A stretch of 64,000 nt of DNA from Centrapalus pauciflorus (GCA_020465985.1 JAANYP010002014.1:1-64000), one strand, 5' to 3'. Positions 8,677 to 19,590 are shown, counted from the first letter of the stretch. Translations and numbers: made by a program. The notes: generated by a model not told the origin, from the letters alone.

Positions 8677-11600
8677 TCATTCGACAGGGGGTGGCATCCC
8701 TTCTTTGAATCTTTTTAGAAGTTCTTCCCTTGTTTCTTCATGTTCTTCAATTTCAGCTGTAAGAAACATAAAGTTAGAACTTTGAAGCTCACCTCTGTCA
8801 TAAAATCCTTTCAGCTCTTCCCAGACAGCTGCTCTCCATTGGCTGGACTGACTGAAGGAGGTGGCAATTCTGAAGGCTGCAAGCTGCTTAAGACCAACTT
8901 TGTGTAGGTCAGAAGCTCTTTGAAAACATTTCTTCTGAGATAAGGGATCCAAAAAAAATGCCCCTAACTCAGGCTCTTCAATCACTTTGCCATCTTCAAA
9001 TTCAACTCCTTCAGGCAGGCTGTGGTCAACTCCTTTAATTTCCACAGCATAATCTCCTTGTTCAATCATCATACGGAGTTCTTCCAGCTCTGAATCTCTC
9101 TTTTTCCTTCTGGCCTTGATTTTAGGGGATGTCACAGAGACACCCTCTTTGACTTCTTTAGGGATCAGGCCCAACTCACTCACTCTCTCCATCAGCTTCT
9201 TTATGTATGCCCTGATAGTCTTAGCCGTTTCTGACTTAGACTGGCTCAGGGCAACTGCCAGTTCCACCCATTCCCTGTAACCCATTTGAGCCACATCAGC
9301 GTGATCATATGATTCCAATTCAGGGCCTGTTGCACCCACCCTTGTGATCTGAAGTTTCCACTGAGTGCCTTTTCTTGATATGGGAACAGCTTTGACAATT
9401 CCTTCCTTGGCCAGCCTTCTAGTAGCAACATCATGAAATTTCTTTTTGGCCAAGTTGTCAAAATGGAATTTGGCTCTGGCAGAAGGTACTGTTGATTTGG
9501 TCACTGAGACCTGAGTACCTTTTTCCACTTCCTTCCCTTTCTCTCCTGCTGATTGCTTGGCAGCTTCCATTATTTTCTTTTGCACCTCCAAGGTAGACAT
9601 TTTTATTTTCTTTGCTTCTTGGAGGGCAAGAGACTTAGCAGCTTTGGCAGATTGTTCTTCTTTTTTTAACTCTTCCAGAGCCTTAAGTTGTTCTTCCCTA
9701 AACTCAAAGTACTTGTGCATAGGGAGGCCCATCTCTTTAGCTCTGGCTTTGTGAAACTGAGTTTCTGCCTGTTTCTGCTCAATAGGATCCACCGCTGCCT
9801 TTTCTTTTCCTTTAGCTGCTGCTTTAGGGACAGCAGCTTCAGGAATACTTTCTTCTTCTTCTTCTGCTTCTTTTTCCTCTGAAAGAATAAGGTGCCTCCT
9901 TTTGCTGCTAGGCCTGTCCTCAGGAATGACTTCCTCCCCCTTAGACTGAGCAGGGTTTGGAGAGCCAGCCTGAGTAGGCATAGCAGCTTGGGAAGCACCT
10001 TCAGCTGCACCTGTTTATGCTGGTTGATCAGTTTGGGTTGCAGACACTGGTATCTCCTTAGGAGAAGGAATCTTCTCCCCCTTAGACTTAGTCTTCGAGG
10101 CAGATGATTTCTCCCCCTTTGAAGGAGATGATGCAGCGACTTCAACCCCTGGTCTGCCTGAAGACACAAAGTCAGCAGGCTTGCAAGCAGGTTTGGGAGG
10201 TTTAGGACCAACAAGGCTGTTCACTAAGTAAGCCAAGTTGTCCTTCACCTCACCAAGCTGGGAAAGACAGTTTTGAAGAGAAGAAGAATGGGAATCAGCA
10301 AAAGTGGTCAGCTTAACAATGTTGTCTCTATCAGAAGCTGTGAACAACAAACTTTGGAGCTGTGCAAGATGAAGTTCAAGAGAATCTTGCACATCAGCAA
10401 GGTTTGATGACACAGAATTTGATAGAGAACATATAAGAGTGTTCAGGCTGGCCAATGTGGAAGGAATGGTAGTATTACAGGAAGTGAGGAGAGAGGACAG
10501 CTGTTGAGAAATAGCTGTCATAGAGGACACAGAGTCCTGTTGTGAGGAGAGGATAGAGGAAAGCGAGTTGGTTACATTTTGCAGCTGTGCAGTGAGTGCA
10601 AGCAGCTGTGGAGAGTGGTCAGCTTGTGGAGTAACTGGGAAGGATTCTTTAAACGTATCAAAGAATCCTTTGAGCTGCTCAGACACAGAGTCTGAGATTA
10701 TGGATGGTAGGGAGTGCATGGTATGTTCCAAAGAACCAACTTTGTTGGTCAGCAATGAAAGCTGATCCTTCAACGGCAGGTCTTTGGGAGATGGTGGTGT
10801 ATGGGTGGACTGTTTGGAGTGAGTAGATGGAGAAGATGATGATGAGGCTGGTGTTTGAGGATGAGAGGGAGAAGGAAGAGAAACTTTGGACAATAGTTCC
10901 ATAGCCTGGGCAAAAGTAAGGTGGCCCAGGTTAGAGGGATCAAGGGGTCCTTCAGCAGCGGCTGTAGCTGCATCATTAGGAGCAGGAGATGATGTTTGGG
11001 GCCTCTCAGATGCTGCTTGTGTTGCAGCACCCTCATGAAGACCAGTGGTGGTTCCCTCTGCAGTGCCTTGGTCTAAAGGCACCTCATCATGGGGAGATGG
11101 GATATGCATTTCAACATCAGCAGTGGTGAAACCTGCTGAAGGAATTTGCATTGAGGGATCAGCCTCACCAGAGGGATGGTATGATCCCTGAGGTTCATCA
11201 GCTTGTGTTGTTGGTCCCTCAGCAGCTGTTTGGTGTTGAACAGCTGAATCATGGGGAACAGAAGGTTGAGGCTGAGCTGCTGATTGGTCTATATCAGCAG
11301 CGTGGGCACCTCGTGCAGACTCAGAGTGTAAGGAGATATGAGTGGGGGACAGTGTGGACTCAGTGGGGAGCGGAGAGGGCTCCTGTCTTTCAATATCCTC
11401 AGCCTGTTGGGAGGCTGGGATAGTTGATGTGGGTATCTCCATTTGTACAACTGGTTCCTGTTGGGAGGAACCAGAGTGTCTAGGCTGACTCAAGGGTGAC
11501 TCAGGCTGGAGTGAAGCAGGCTCCAAATGAGCTGAACCTTCTCCCAAAATAGGAGAGGCAGCTTGGGTTGCTTCTTTTACAACTGAACCCTGTTGAGAGG

Positions 11601-12843
11601 GAACAGAGGAGACTGTTTTCTGGGCTAGTTTCTTTTTGGCTAATGATTTTCTTTGATAGCGGATGGATGAAGTGGGTGATTGTGGAGAGGAGAGGGGATC
11701 TGTTTGGACTGGATGGGAGACTGGGTCAGGAACAGTGGGTCTGGACTGTTCCATAGTCTCTTGTGCCACAGAGGCACCAGCCACAAAGGCTTCAGGCTCA
11801 ACAAATGAGCCAGGGTGAGGAATCTGCTCTTCCTCAGCCACAGAGGCTAAGGGAGCAGACTCAGCTTGAGCTGTTTTGGCCTTCTTTTTAGCAGGCCCAG
11901 CTTCAGCTGCCAAGGTCCTTTTTACCAACTTAGACCTGGCTTTGGATTTTCCACCGGGAGCAGCAGTGACTGGATCCACCCTCACAGCAGAGGGTCCTTC
12001 CACTAAACCCAACAGCCTTCTCATTGGTGTTGAGAGAGGAGGCTCATTTTCCAGTACAGGAGTATGAAACACCCTATTCCCTATCACAGGGAATGCAGCA
12101 GTTTTAAGTAGGGGTTGAGAGTGATATAGATGCTCACCACAGACATGGCAGAAGATGAGACTCAGGAACCTGGGATATCTGACAGCTGCTGGTCTTGGCT
12201 CTTGTTGTACCAGGTTCTTCATGTTCAAGAAGATCCATTTGGCCATGTCAAGTGTAGTCCCATCCACCAGCTGAAGGACTATCGGCACTTCATCTCTACT
12301 AAGTTGATCAAAGGAACCAACCTTGCTGCTGAACGACATTGCCACAGAGGCAAATAAGAAGTTGTAAGTAGGTGATAACTCCTTCCTGTACAAAGTAGCT
12401 CCAACCTTGGGTTCTGCCACACCACAGAAGCGTAGCAGATTGCCCATTTGCTCATTTTCAGGCTGAGGGAGATCATAGTTCTCAGCCACTGGAAGATGAA
12501 GAACTTCCCTAAAAAGATCGACTGTAATCTCAATGGTTTGAGTCCCATTGAGAATAGTACCTCTGATAACCTTAGTGTTTGGATTGTAGGAGCAGGTGTA
12601 CCAGAACTCGTATACCATTTCCTGGTACAGGACACCAGGAGATGCAGTCAGGGCATAGTTCAACGGATGAACTTGCAGGAATTCCACCATTTGATCGTAA
12701 CCCTTCCCCACATAGTTTTTGGGGATTGTGAGGTTTGCTATGTAGTGGGTGGGTTTCAGGGTCAGCATCGTGGTGACAGAAGGATGTTTAACAACATCCT
12801 CACCAACGAAAACTGGCAGAAAGGGATTGGGTCTGTGAGCCAT
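8677..12843 (-). pseudogene. Post-pol aORF of element A, one nonsense codon
   Basis: The homologue of the intact aORF in B. The frame opens with MAHRPNPFLPVFVGEDVV at 12843 (an upstream in-frame ATG exists at 12879; B starts at the shared methionine). It runs to a TAA at 10015-10017, continues in the same frame without another stop and ends at 8677. Total length is about 1,388 codons. Domain order: N-terminal conserved domain (about residues 1-285), Ser/Thr/Pro/Gln-rich linker, Ser/Leu-rich helical part, Lys/Ser/Gly patches (KGEK), a run of Glu, a Lys/Glu/Ala-rich coiled coil, and a C-terminal domain ending near PPPVE. Only one nonsense change in ~4.2 kb contrasts with the heavily decayed pol next to it. 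The function is unknown. It sits where some Sireviruses carry an env-like ORF, but I see no signal peptide or membrane segment. Confidence 0.85.
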
Positions 12844-13679
12844 TTGAGAAATTTGAAGGTTTGAGGAAGCAAAAGACACTTAGTCGATTTTAGGGTTCTT
12901 GAGAATTTCTGGGAATGATGAGGAAGACGAAGATGAAACAGTATGTTGGTATTTATAGGATTTTGAATGGTCGTGTGTATGAGAGAGAAAAGATTTGGGC
13001 GGTTTGATTTGAAATGTTTGTTAACGGAAAACGGAACGGTTGTCCATGTCAGAAACATTGTCAGACCACTTGACCTTTTTGATCACTAACACACGTAACA
13101 TACATTATCCGCAGTAATTAAGTTAAATAAAACATAATTTAAGAAACTTAATTATGAAGAAAGGTAATTAAACTGTTGGTCTACGCTGATGGTCAAACCT
13201 GTGATGATCAGGGTCAACAAGGTTCTCAGTCTTCAAGCTGTTCTTCCTTCAAACTGTTCCTTCAGCCTGCTCTCCTTTGTGAGAACAGGTTGAGTTCAAT
13301 AGATGCACAGGTTACAGTGTGAAGAAGTGAACAGGTTGAAGACNCTCTTCCAAGCTGTTCTCTCCTCCCTTCTAACTGTGCCTTCAGCCAGGTTGGGTTC
13401 AATTTTAACGGGTGTAACAAGACAACAGGCTTGTGAGGCAGTTGTGAAGGAATGAACAGGTTGAGGACCTTTGACCATCAGCGAGGCTGGACTTTACACA
13501 ACCTGTTTGTTGTTCAGCCCTGTTCTGGATGCTCCAAGCTGTTCAAGTTTTTCAGAAAATGACTAAGTATAGAACATGCATAAGTCTCTGTTTAAACTTG
13601 TTTGCTGAGTTAGAGCTGTTGCGGTGTGAGACTGAAGTGTCGTGTGAGACATATTAACTTCGATCGTAACCTGAGAGAA
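12844..13679 (-). other. aORF leader and pol-aORF spacer of element A
   Basis: Non-coding. The part 12844-13219 is shared with B in inverted orientation. The remainder has repeated AAGCTGTTC and AACAGGTTGA words, like the equivalent spacer of element 3 (48239-48900). It includes one ambiguous base at 13344. Confidence 0.6.
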
Positions 13680-14842
13680 CACTTAGCACTGTATTTAACA
13701 TGCCCGCTTGCTTGCACAGTATTAAACCCTTTTTCATCCAGAGGTTTGGGAGAAACTGTCTGCGCAGAGCGTTTTGTTGTCCATGTTTTGTGGGATGGCA
13801 AACAACACTTACCTCCCACACCTTACATCTTCTGAATGTGGATCCACATGATGAGTCGACTGTTGACTTCACTCTGCCTTTGGTCCTGAATGAAATACTG
13901 GATTGTGGAGAGATGGCTATGGCACCTTGTGTTTATCACTCAGACTAGGAGTTTTTCCTATACACAGGGCCATAGTTTCAAGCTGATGTCGCATCCCACA
14001 GAATCTGCCACAGCAGCTTCCAGGGCAGCATGTACTCAGATCTCAGCAGTAGAAGTGGACACTTGATTTCTGCTTCTTGCTACCGAATGATTCAACTTTC
14101 CACCAAGGAGTTGACATCCTCACCTGTTGTGTTTGCTTTTGTCTGTGCTTTCCATGCTAAATTATAACCTGCAGCCTGCAAAATCAGATCTGAAAGCCTG
14201 TAGTTAGGGAGGCTTGATGTTTTGGGATACACAAGACCAAACCTGGGTTAACCCTTCAGGTATCTGAGATCTTTATTTTTAACACACGCTAGTAGATTGG
14301 ATTCCGTTGGATCAGCTTGGAACCACACACAGCAGGTGGCAAACATGAATATCGGTCTACTAGCAGTATTAAGTATAGCAAGCTCCCAATCATGCTCTGT
14401 AAGCTGTTATCGGAAACAGCTTTGCACGACTGGCATCAGGCATCCATATTTTACATTTGTTTGCATTTGGGGTTTTACTAGGGAGAACTTTGATCAATTT
14501 GACACTTTTTCATAATCTAAAGTGTTACTTTGCTTTGATTATAAAAATTCCAGTTGAGGTTTGTTTAAGCCTTGTGTTAGATTTGTTAATCCTAAAAGAA
14601 GTTAGTTTCATCCCCATCATACTCACTTTCATACTTCGATTTCATGAGTAGTAGAAAAATTCTTGCATCATCTGCCTCATTATAAACTAAATATTATGTC
14701 ATCCACATAAATTGAAAAGCATGAATGTCAGTTTCACTTTTCTTTATGAACAGTGTAGTACCACTTACCCTGAATACCCACTTGCTCCATAAGGAACTCA
14801 GTAAGAGTGTACATCCAGGCTCTAGGGGCTTTGAATAACATG
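13680..14842 (-). pseudogene. pol: Decayed pol (RNase H and part of RT) of element A
   Basis: On the minus strand this aligns by eye with the RNase H-RT end of element 3 (48900-49930). Shared landmarks are the CATCCAGAGGTTTGG/CATCAAGAGGTTTGG block (the FTKPL motif on minus), the ATACTGGATTGT block, the CACCAAGGAGTTGACATCC block and the CCAGGCTCTAGGGGCTTTG block at the joint. Many small insertions and deletions destroy every frame, so nothing longer than about 80 codons stays open. The indel load is clearly higher than in the flanking aORF. Confidence 0.7.
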
Positions 14843-15228
14843 TGTTGACTCTGCTCATCACAGGGTTGACCAACAGCTTAGACCAAATATTTTAATTACC
14901 TTTCTTCACAATTAAGTTAATTAATGTTTTATTTAACTTAATTACTGCGGATAATGTGGATTACGTGTGTAAGTGATTAAAAAGAAATCAAGTGGTCTGA
15001 CAAACGGTGTGACATGGACAACCGTTCCGTTTTCTGTTAACGACTTTTTCAAATCAAACCGCCCAAAATCTTCTCTCTCATACACACTCACATTCAAATC
15101 CTATAAATACCTAAATACAGTTTCATCTTCGTCTTCCTCATCACTTCCAGAAATCCTCAAGAACCCTAAAATCGACTAAGTGTCTTTTGCTTCTTCAACC
15201 TCAAAAAAAAAAAAAAAAAAATTCCCAA
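14843..15228 (+). other. Leader of the B aORF
   Basis: Non-coding and shared with A in reverse orientation. It includes a CCTATAAATACC TATA-like box at 15099-15110, about 120 bp before the aORF start, followed by ACAGTTTCATC. The same TATAAATACC word precedes the aORF of A, and a related TATAAATACC word precedes that of element 3 (minus strand, near 48348). An A-run of about 19 bases (15203-15221) immediately precedes the start. An internal promoter or sub-genomic transcript start is possible but not shown. Confidence 0.55.
15099..15110 (+). promoter_or_regulatory. Possible internal TATA box before the aORF
   Basis: CCTATAAATACC lies about 120-130 bp upstream of the aORF methionine. Equivalent words are present upstream of the aORF in A (minus, near 12950-12960) and element 3 (minus, near 48345-48355). 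Conservation across three copies in a non-coding leader suggests a promoter for separate aORF expression. Confidence 0.5.
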
Positions 15229-18200
15229 ATGGCTTACAGACCTAATCCCTTTCTTCCAGTGTTCGTTGGTGAGGATGTTGTCAAACACTCATCAATCACC
15301 ACAATGCTGACCATTAAGCCCACCAACTACATTGCCAACCTCACAATCCCCAAAAACTATGTGGGGAAGGGCTATGACCAAATGGTGGAGTTTCTGAAAG
15401 TTCATCCGTTGAACTACGCCATGACTGCATCTCCTGGTGTCCTGTACCAGGAGATGGTGTATGAATTCTGGTACACATGCTCCTGCAATCCCAACACTAA
15501 GGTCATCAAAGGAACTATTCTTAATGGAACTCAATCCATTGAGATAACAGTTGATCTTCTGAGGGAGGTTCTTCATCTGCCTGTTGCTGAGTCTTATGAT
15601 CTGCCCCAGCCTGAGAACGAGCAAATGGGAAATCTGCTACGCTTCTGTGGTATAGCAGAACCCAAAATTGGAGCAACATTGTACAGGAAGGAGTTGTCAC
15701 CCACTTACAGCTTCTTATTCGCCTCTGTGGTGATGTGTTTCAGCAGCAAGGTTGGTTCCTTCGACCAACTCAGTAGAGATGAAGTTCCAATAGTCCTACA
15801 GCTAGTGGATGGGACTACTCTTGACATGGCTAAGTGGATCTTTTCGAACATGAGAAACCTGGTGCAGCAAGAGCCAAGACCAGCTGCTGTCTGTTATCCC
15901 AGGTTTCTGAGTCTCATTTTCAGCCATGTTTGTGGTGAGCAACTTTACAACTCTCAGCCCCTACTTAAATCTGCTGCATTCCCTGTCATAGGGAATAGAA
16001 TTTTTCATACTCCTGTACTGCAAAATGAGCCTCCTCTATCCACACCAATGAGGAGGCTGTTAGGTTTGGTGGAAGGACCCTCTGATGTGAGGGTGGATCC
16101 AGAAGTTGCTGCTCCCGTAACAAAATCCAAAGCCAGGTCCAAGCTTGTTAAAAGGACCCTGGCAACTGAAGCTGGGCCTGTGCAAAAGAAGGCCAAAACA
16201 GCTCAGTCTGAGTCTGTTCCTTTAGCCTCTGTGGCTGAGGAGGAGCAGGCTCCTCACCCTGGTTCATTTGTTGAGCCTGAAGCCTTTGTGGCTGGTGCCT
16301 CTGTGGCACAAGAGACTATGGAACAGGCCAGCCCCACTGTTCCTGACCCAGTCTCACACCCTGTCCAAACAGATCCTCTCCCCTCTCCACAATCACCCAC
16401 TCTATCCATTCTCTATCACAGAAAATCAATTTCCAAAAAGAAATCAGCCCACAAAACCACCTCCTCTGTTCCCTCTCAACAGGGTTCAGTTGAAAAAGAA
16501 GCAACCCCAGCTGCCTCTCCTATTTTGGGAGCAGGTTCAGCTCATTTGGAGCCTGCTTCACTCCAATCTGAGTCTACCCAGACTCAGCCTAGACCCTCTG
16601 GTTCCTCCCAACAGGAACCAGTTGTACAAACGGAGATACCCACATCAACTATCCCAGCCTCCCAACAGGCTGAGGATATTGAAAGACAGGAGTCCTCTCC
16701 ACTCCATACTGTGTCCACACTGTCCCCCACTCATATCTCCTCACACCCTGAGTCTGCACGAGGTGTCCACGCTGCTGATATAGACCAATCAGCAGCTCAG
16801 CCTCAAACTTCTGCTCCCCATGATCCAGCTGTTTTGCACCAAACAGCTGCTGAGGGGCCAACATCCCAAGCTGATGAACCTCAGGGATCACACCATCCCT
16901 CTGGTGAGGCTGCTCCCTTCATGCAAATTCCATCAGCAGGTTTCACCACTGCTGATGTTGAAATGCATATCCCATCTCCCAATGATGAGGTGCCTTTACA
17001 CCAAGGCACTGCAGAGGGAACCACCACTGGTCTTCATGAGGGTGTTGCAACACAAGCAGCATCTGAAAGGCCCCAAACATCATCCCCTTCTCCTGGTGAT
17101 GCAGCTACAGCCGCTGCTGAAGGACCTCTTCATCCCTCCAACCTGGGTCATCTTAATTTTGCCCAGGCTATGGAGCTTCTGTCAAAAGTCCCTCTTCCCT
17201 CTCCATCACATCCTCAAACACCAGCTTCATCATCATCTTCTCCATCTACCCACTCAAAACAATCTACCCATACACCTCCATCTCCCAAAGACCTGCCTTT
17301 GAAGGATCAGCTTTCTTTGCTGACAAACAAAGTTGGTTCTTTGGAAAACACCATGAACTCTCTACCCTCCATCATATCAGACTCTGTGTCTGCACAACTT
17401 CAGGGGTTCTTTGATTCGTTCAAGGCCTCTTTCCCTACCACTCTACAGCCTGATCAATCTCCACAGCTGTTAGCACTCACTGCTCAGCTGCAAACTGTGT
17501 CCACCTCCCTTTCCTCTATTCTTTCCATTCAGCAGGACTCTGTGTCCTCAATGACAGCTATTTCTCAACAGCTGTCATCACTTCTCACTTCTTGCAACTC
17601 TACCCTTCCAGCCACTCTGGCTAGCTTACAAACTCTAATTGGCTCCCTATCAAACTCTGTGTCATCAGATCTTGCTGATGTGCAAGATTCTCTAGAACTT
17701 CATCTTGCACAGCTGCAAACTCTGCTGTTCACAGCGTCTGACAGGGAAAATATTGTTAAGCTTACATCCCTTGCTGATTCCCACTTCTCTTCTCTTCAGA
17801 CCTGTCTTTCCCAGCTTACTGAGGTGAAGGATAACTTGGCTTACTTAGTGACTAGCCTTGTTGGTCCTAAACCTTCTGCTAAACCTGCTGGCAAGCCTGC
17901 TGACTTTGTGTCTTCAGGCAGACCAGGTGTTGAAGTCGCTGCTTCATCTCCTTCAAAGGGGGAGAAGTCATCTGCCTCGAAGACTAAGTCTAAGGGGGAG
18001 AAAACTTCTTCTTCTAAGGAGATACCAGTGTCTGCAACTCACACTGGTCAGCCATCAGATGTCTTTGAAACAGGTACAGCTGAAGGCGCCTCTCAAGCTG
18101 CTATGCCTACTCAGGCTGTCTCTCCAAACCCTGCTCAGTCTAAGGGGGAGGAAGTCATTCCTGAGGACAGGCCTAGCAGTAAAAGGAGGCACTTAATTCT

Positions 18201-19392
18201 AACTGAAGAAGAAGAAGAAGAAGAGGAAGTTCCTGAGGCTGCTGTCACTACAGCAGCAGCTAAAGGAAAAGAAAAGGCAGCTGATGATCCCATACAGCAG
18301 AAACAGGCAGAAATTCAATTTCACAAGGCCAGGGCTAAAGAGATGGGTCTTCCTATGCACAAGTACTTTGAGTTTAGAGAAGAACAGCTTCAAGCTCTGG
18401 AGGAATTGAGAAAAGAAGAAGAATCTGCTAAAGCTGCTAAATCCTTTGCACTCCAAGAAGCAAAGAAAATTAAAATGTCTACCTTTGAGGTGCAAAAGAA
18501 AATAATGGAAGCTGCCAGACAATCAGCAGGGGAGAAAGAGAAGGAAGTAGAGAAAGGTACTCAGGTCTCTGTGACCAAATCAACAGTACCCCATGCAAGA
18601 GCTCAATACCACTTTGACAACTTGGCTAAGAAAAAGTTTCATGATGTTGCTGAAAGAAGGCTAGCCAAGGAAGCAATTGTCAAAGCTGTCCCTGTATCAA
18701 GGAAAGGCAGTCAGTGGAAGCTTAAAATAACAAGGATGGGTGCAACAGGCCCAGAATTGGAAACTTATGACCACACTGATGTAGCTCAGATGGGATACAG
18801 GGAGTGGATTGAGCTGGCAGTTGCCATGAGTGAATCAAAGTCTGAAACTGCTAAACAGATCAGGGCATATGTAAAGAAGTTGATGGAAAGAGTAAAGGAT
18901 CTTGGCCTGATATCTAAGGAAATTAGTGAAGGTGTCTTTGTGACACATCCAAAAATAAAGGCCAGGAGAACAAAGAAGGACACAGAGATGGAGCTACTCC
19001 TTACACTGATCGAACAGGGCGACTATGCCATTGAAATGAAGGGAGTTGATCATAGCCTGCCAAGTGGAATAGAGTTTGAGGATGGCAAAATTATTGAAGA
19101 ACCTGAGCTGGGGGCATTTTGTGTAGATCCCCTAACTCAGAAGAAGTGCTTCCAAAGAGCCCTAGAGCTGTACAAAGTTGATCTGAGACAACTTGCCGCC
19201 TTCAGACTTGCAGTTTCATTTAGGCAGTCTAGCAAATGGAGAGCAGCCGTCTGGGATCAGCTCAGAGGCTTCTATGAAAGAGGAGAGCTCAATGATCCCA
19301 AGTTCATGGTCATCAGAAGTGAAGTTGAGGAACTTGAGGATACAAGAGAAGAACTGGAAAAGATGTTCCAGGATCCCCCTCCAATGGAGTAA
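15229..19392 (+). CDS. Intact post-pol aORF of element B (1,387 aa), function unknown
   Basis: The longest intact frame in the window. The start is placed at the methionine of MAYRPNPFLPVFVGED (15229); the 14 codons upstream come from a poly-A run and are not conserved. Order: conserved N-terminal domain, about residues 1-285 (YQEMVYEFWYTC, REVLHLPVAE, NLLRFCG, LVDGTTLDMAKWIF motifs); Ser/Thr/Pro/Gln-rich linker to about 690; Ser/Leu-rich helical repeats, about 690-877; KGEK patches, about 905-935; acidic run near 992-1000; Lys/Glu/Ala coiled coil, about 1025-1085; conserved basic C-terminal domain, about 1123-1387. It lies between pol and the 3' LTR. I see no membrane segment, signal peptide, zinc finger or nuclease motif. 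The N-terminal part resembles what is often labelled 'putative plant transposon protein', but a retrotransposon accessory or structural protein is only an inference. Codons encoding KGE carry polypurine-tract-like AAGGGGGAG. Confidence 0.85.
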   Translation: MAYRPNPFLPVFVGEDVVKHSSITTMLTIKPTNYIANLTIPKNYVGKGYDQMVEFLKVHPLNYAMTASPGVLYQEMVYEFWYTCSCNPNTKVIKGTILNGTQSIEITVDLLREVLHLPVAESYDLPQPENEQMGNLLRFCGIAEPKIGATLYRKELSPTYSFLFASVVMCFSSKVGSFDQLSRDEVPIVLQLVDGTTLDMAKWIFSNMRNLVQQEPRPAAVCYPRFLSLIFSHVCGEQLYNSQPLLKSAAFPVIGNRIFHTPVLQNEPPLSTPMRRLLGLVEGPSDVRVDPEVAAPVTKSKARSKLVKRTLATEAGPVQKKAKTAQSESVPLASVAEEEQAPHPGSFVEPEAFVAGASVAQETMEQASPTVPDPVSHPVQTDPLPSPQSPTLSILYHRKSISKKKSAHKTTSSVPSQQGSVEKEATPAASPILGAGSAHLEPASLQSESTQTQPRPSGSSQQEPVVQTEIPTSTIPASQQAEDIERQESSPLHTVSTLSPTHISSHPESARGVHAADIDQSAAQPQTSAPHDPAVLHQTAAEGPTSQADEPQGSHHPSGEAAPFMQIPSAGFTTADVEMHIPSPNDEVPLHQGTAEGTTTGLHEGVATQAASERPQTSSPSPGDAATAAAEGPLHPSNLGHLNFAQAMELLSKVPLPSPSHPQTPASSSSSPSTHSKQSTHTPPSPKDLPLKDQLSLLTNKVGSLENTMNSLPSIISDSVSAQLQGFFDSFKASFPTTLQPDQSPQLLALTAQLQTVSTSLSSILSIQQDSVSSMTAISQQLSSLLTSCNSTLPATLASLQTLIGSLSNSVSSDLADVQDSLELHLAQLQTLLFTASDRENIVKLTSLADSHFSSLQTCLSQLTEVKDNLAYLVTSLVGPKPSAKPAGKPADFVSSGRPGVEVAASSPSKGEKSSASKTKSKGEKTSSSKEIPVSATHTGQPSDVFETGTAEGASQAAMPTQAVSPNPAQSKGEEVIPEDRPSSKRRHLILTEEEEEEEEVPEAAVTTAAAKGKEKAADDPIQQKQAEIQFHKARAKEMGLPMHKYFEFREEQLQALEELRKEEESAKAAKSFALQEAKKIKMSTFEVQKKIMEAARQSAGEKEKEVEKGTQVSVTKSTVPHARAQYHFDNLAKKKFHDVAERRLAKEAIVKAVPVSRKGSQWKLKITRMGATGPELETYDHTDVAQMGYREWIELAVAMSESKSETAKQIRAYVKKLMERVKDLGLISKEISEGVFVTHPKIKARRTKKDTEMELLLTLIEQGDYAIEMKGVDHSLPSGIEFEDGKIIEEPELGAFCVDPLTQKKCFQRALELYKVDLRQLAAFRLAVSFRQSSKWRAAVWDQLRGFYERGELNDPKFMVIRSEVEELEDTREELEKMFQDPPPME

Positions 19393-19479
19393 AGTCCATC
19401 TACCATCTGGGTAGGTGAAGAATGGAAGCTATCCATCAGTTAGACAGGCTTACCGTTTTCTGCTCCCAACAAAAACAGT

Positions 19480-19590
19480 CCAATGTACATTAGTTGTACT
19501 CTATGTTACATATGTTGTAATTCTCTTTTACATTAGTTGTAAAATACATTAGTGCATTAGTTGTACTCTTGTAAAAATATGTGTTGTTGT
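19480..19590 (+). repeat. 3' UTR array in element B
   Basis: ACATTAGTTGTA units (reverse complement of the A array) recur about four times between the aORF stop and the polypurine tract. They are followed by GTAAAAATATGTGTTGTTG. The position is the same as in A and element 3. Confidence 0.7.

Larger units (their letters stand above)
7198..14842 (-). mobile_element. Sirevirus-like copia element A, 3' part (minus strand)
   Basis: Reading on the minus strand: decayed pol end (14842-13680), spacer, aORF (12843-8677), 3' UTR, LTR (8308-7198). The order matches the better-preserved element 3 of this window. The element is cut inside the reverse transcriptase (near the YGLKQ-type motif region) at the joint with B, so gag and the 5' LTR are missing. 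The 5 bases before the LTR are ATGCT, which would be one target duplication; its partner is not visible. Confidence 0.8.

Noticed and set aside
9666..10214. Leu/Arg-rich minus frame and plus-strand frames 9557-9882 in the aORF of A
   Set aside because: Alternative-frame shadows of the aORF; the equivalent shadows appear in B (17858-18196).
13610..13948. Short frames around 13626-13948 as small genes
   Set aside because: They overlap the decayed minus-strand RNase H that aligns to element 3; none has a motif.
15203..15221. Poly-A run as a retrocopy tail
   Set aside because: It lies upstream of the aORF inside the element; there is no target duplication or gene copy before it. Homopolymer expansion is simpler.
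15187..15228. Upstream start for the B aORF (MLLQPQKKKKKNSQ)
   Set aside because: The Lys run is translated from a poly-A stretch and is not matched in A or element 3; the shared methionine at 15229 fits better.
16268..17302. Leu/Pro/His-rich frames (16268-16783, 16820-17302) inside the B aORF
   Set aside because: Out-of-frame readings of the Ser/Pro/Gln linker; no independent start context and no conservation apart from that of the main frame.
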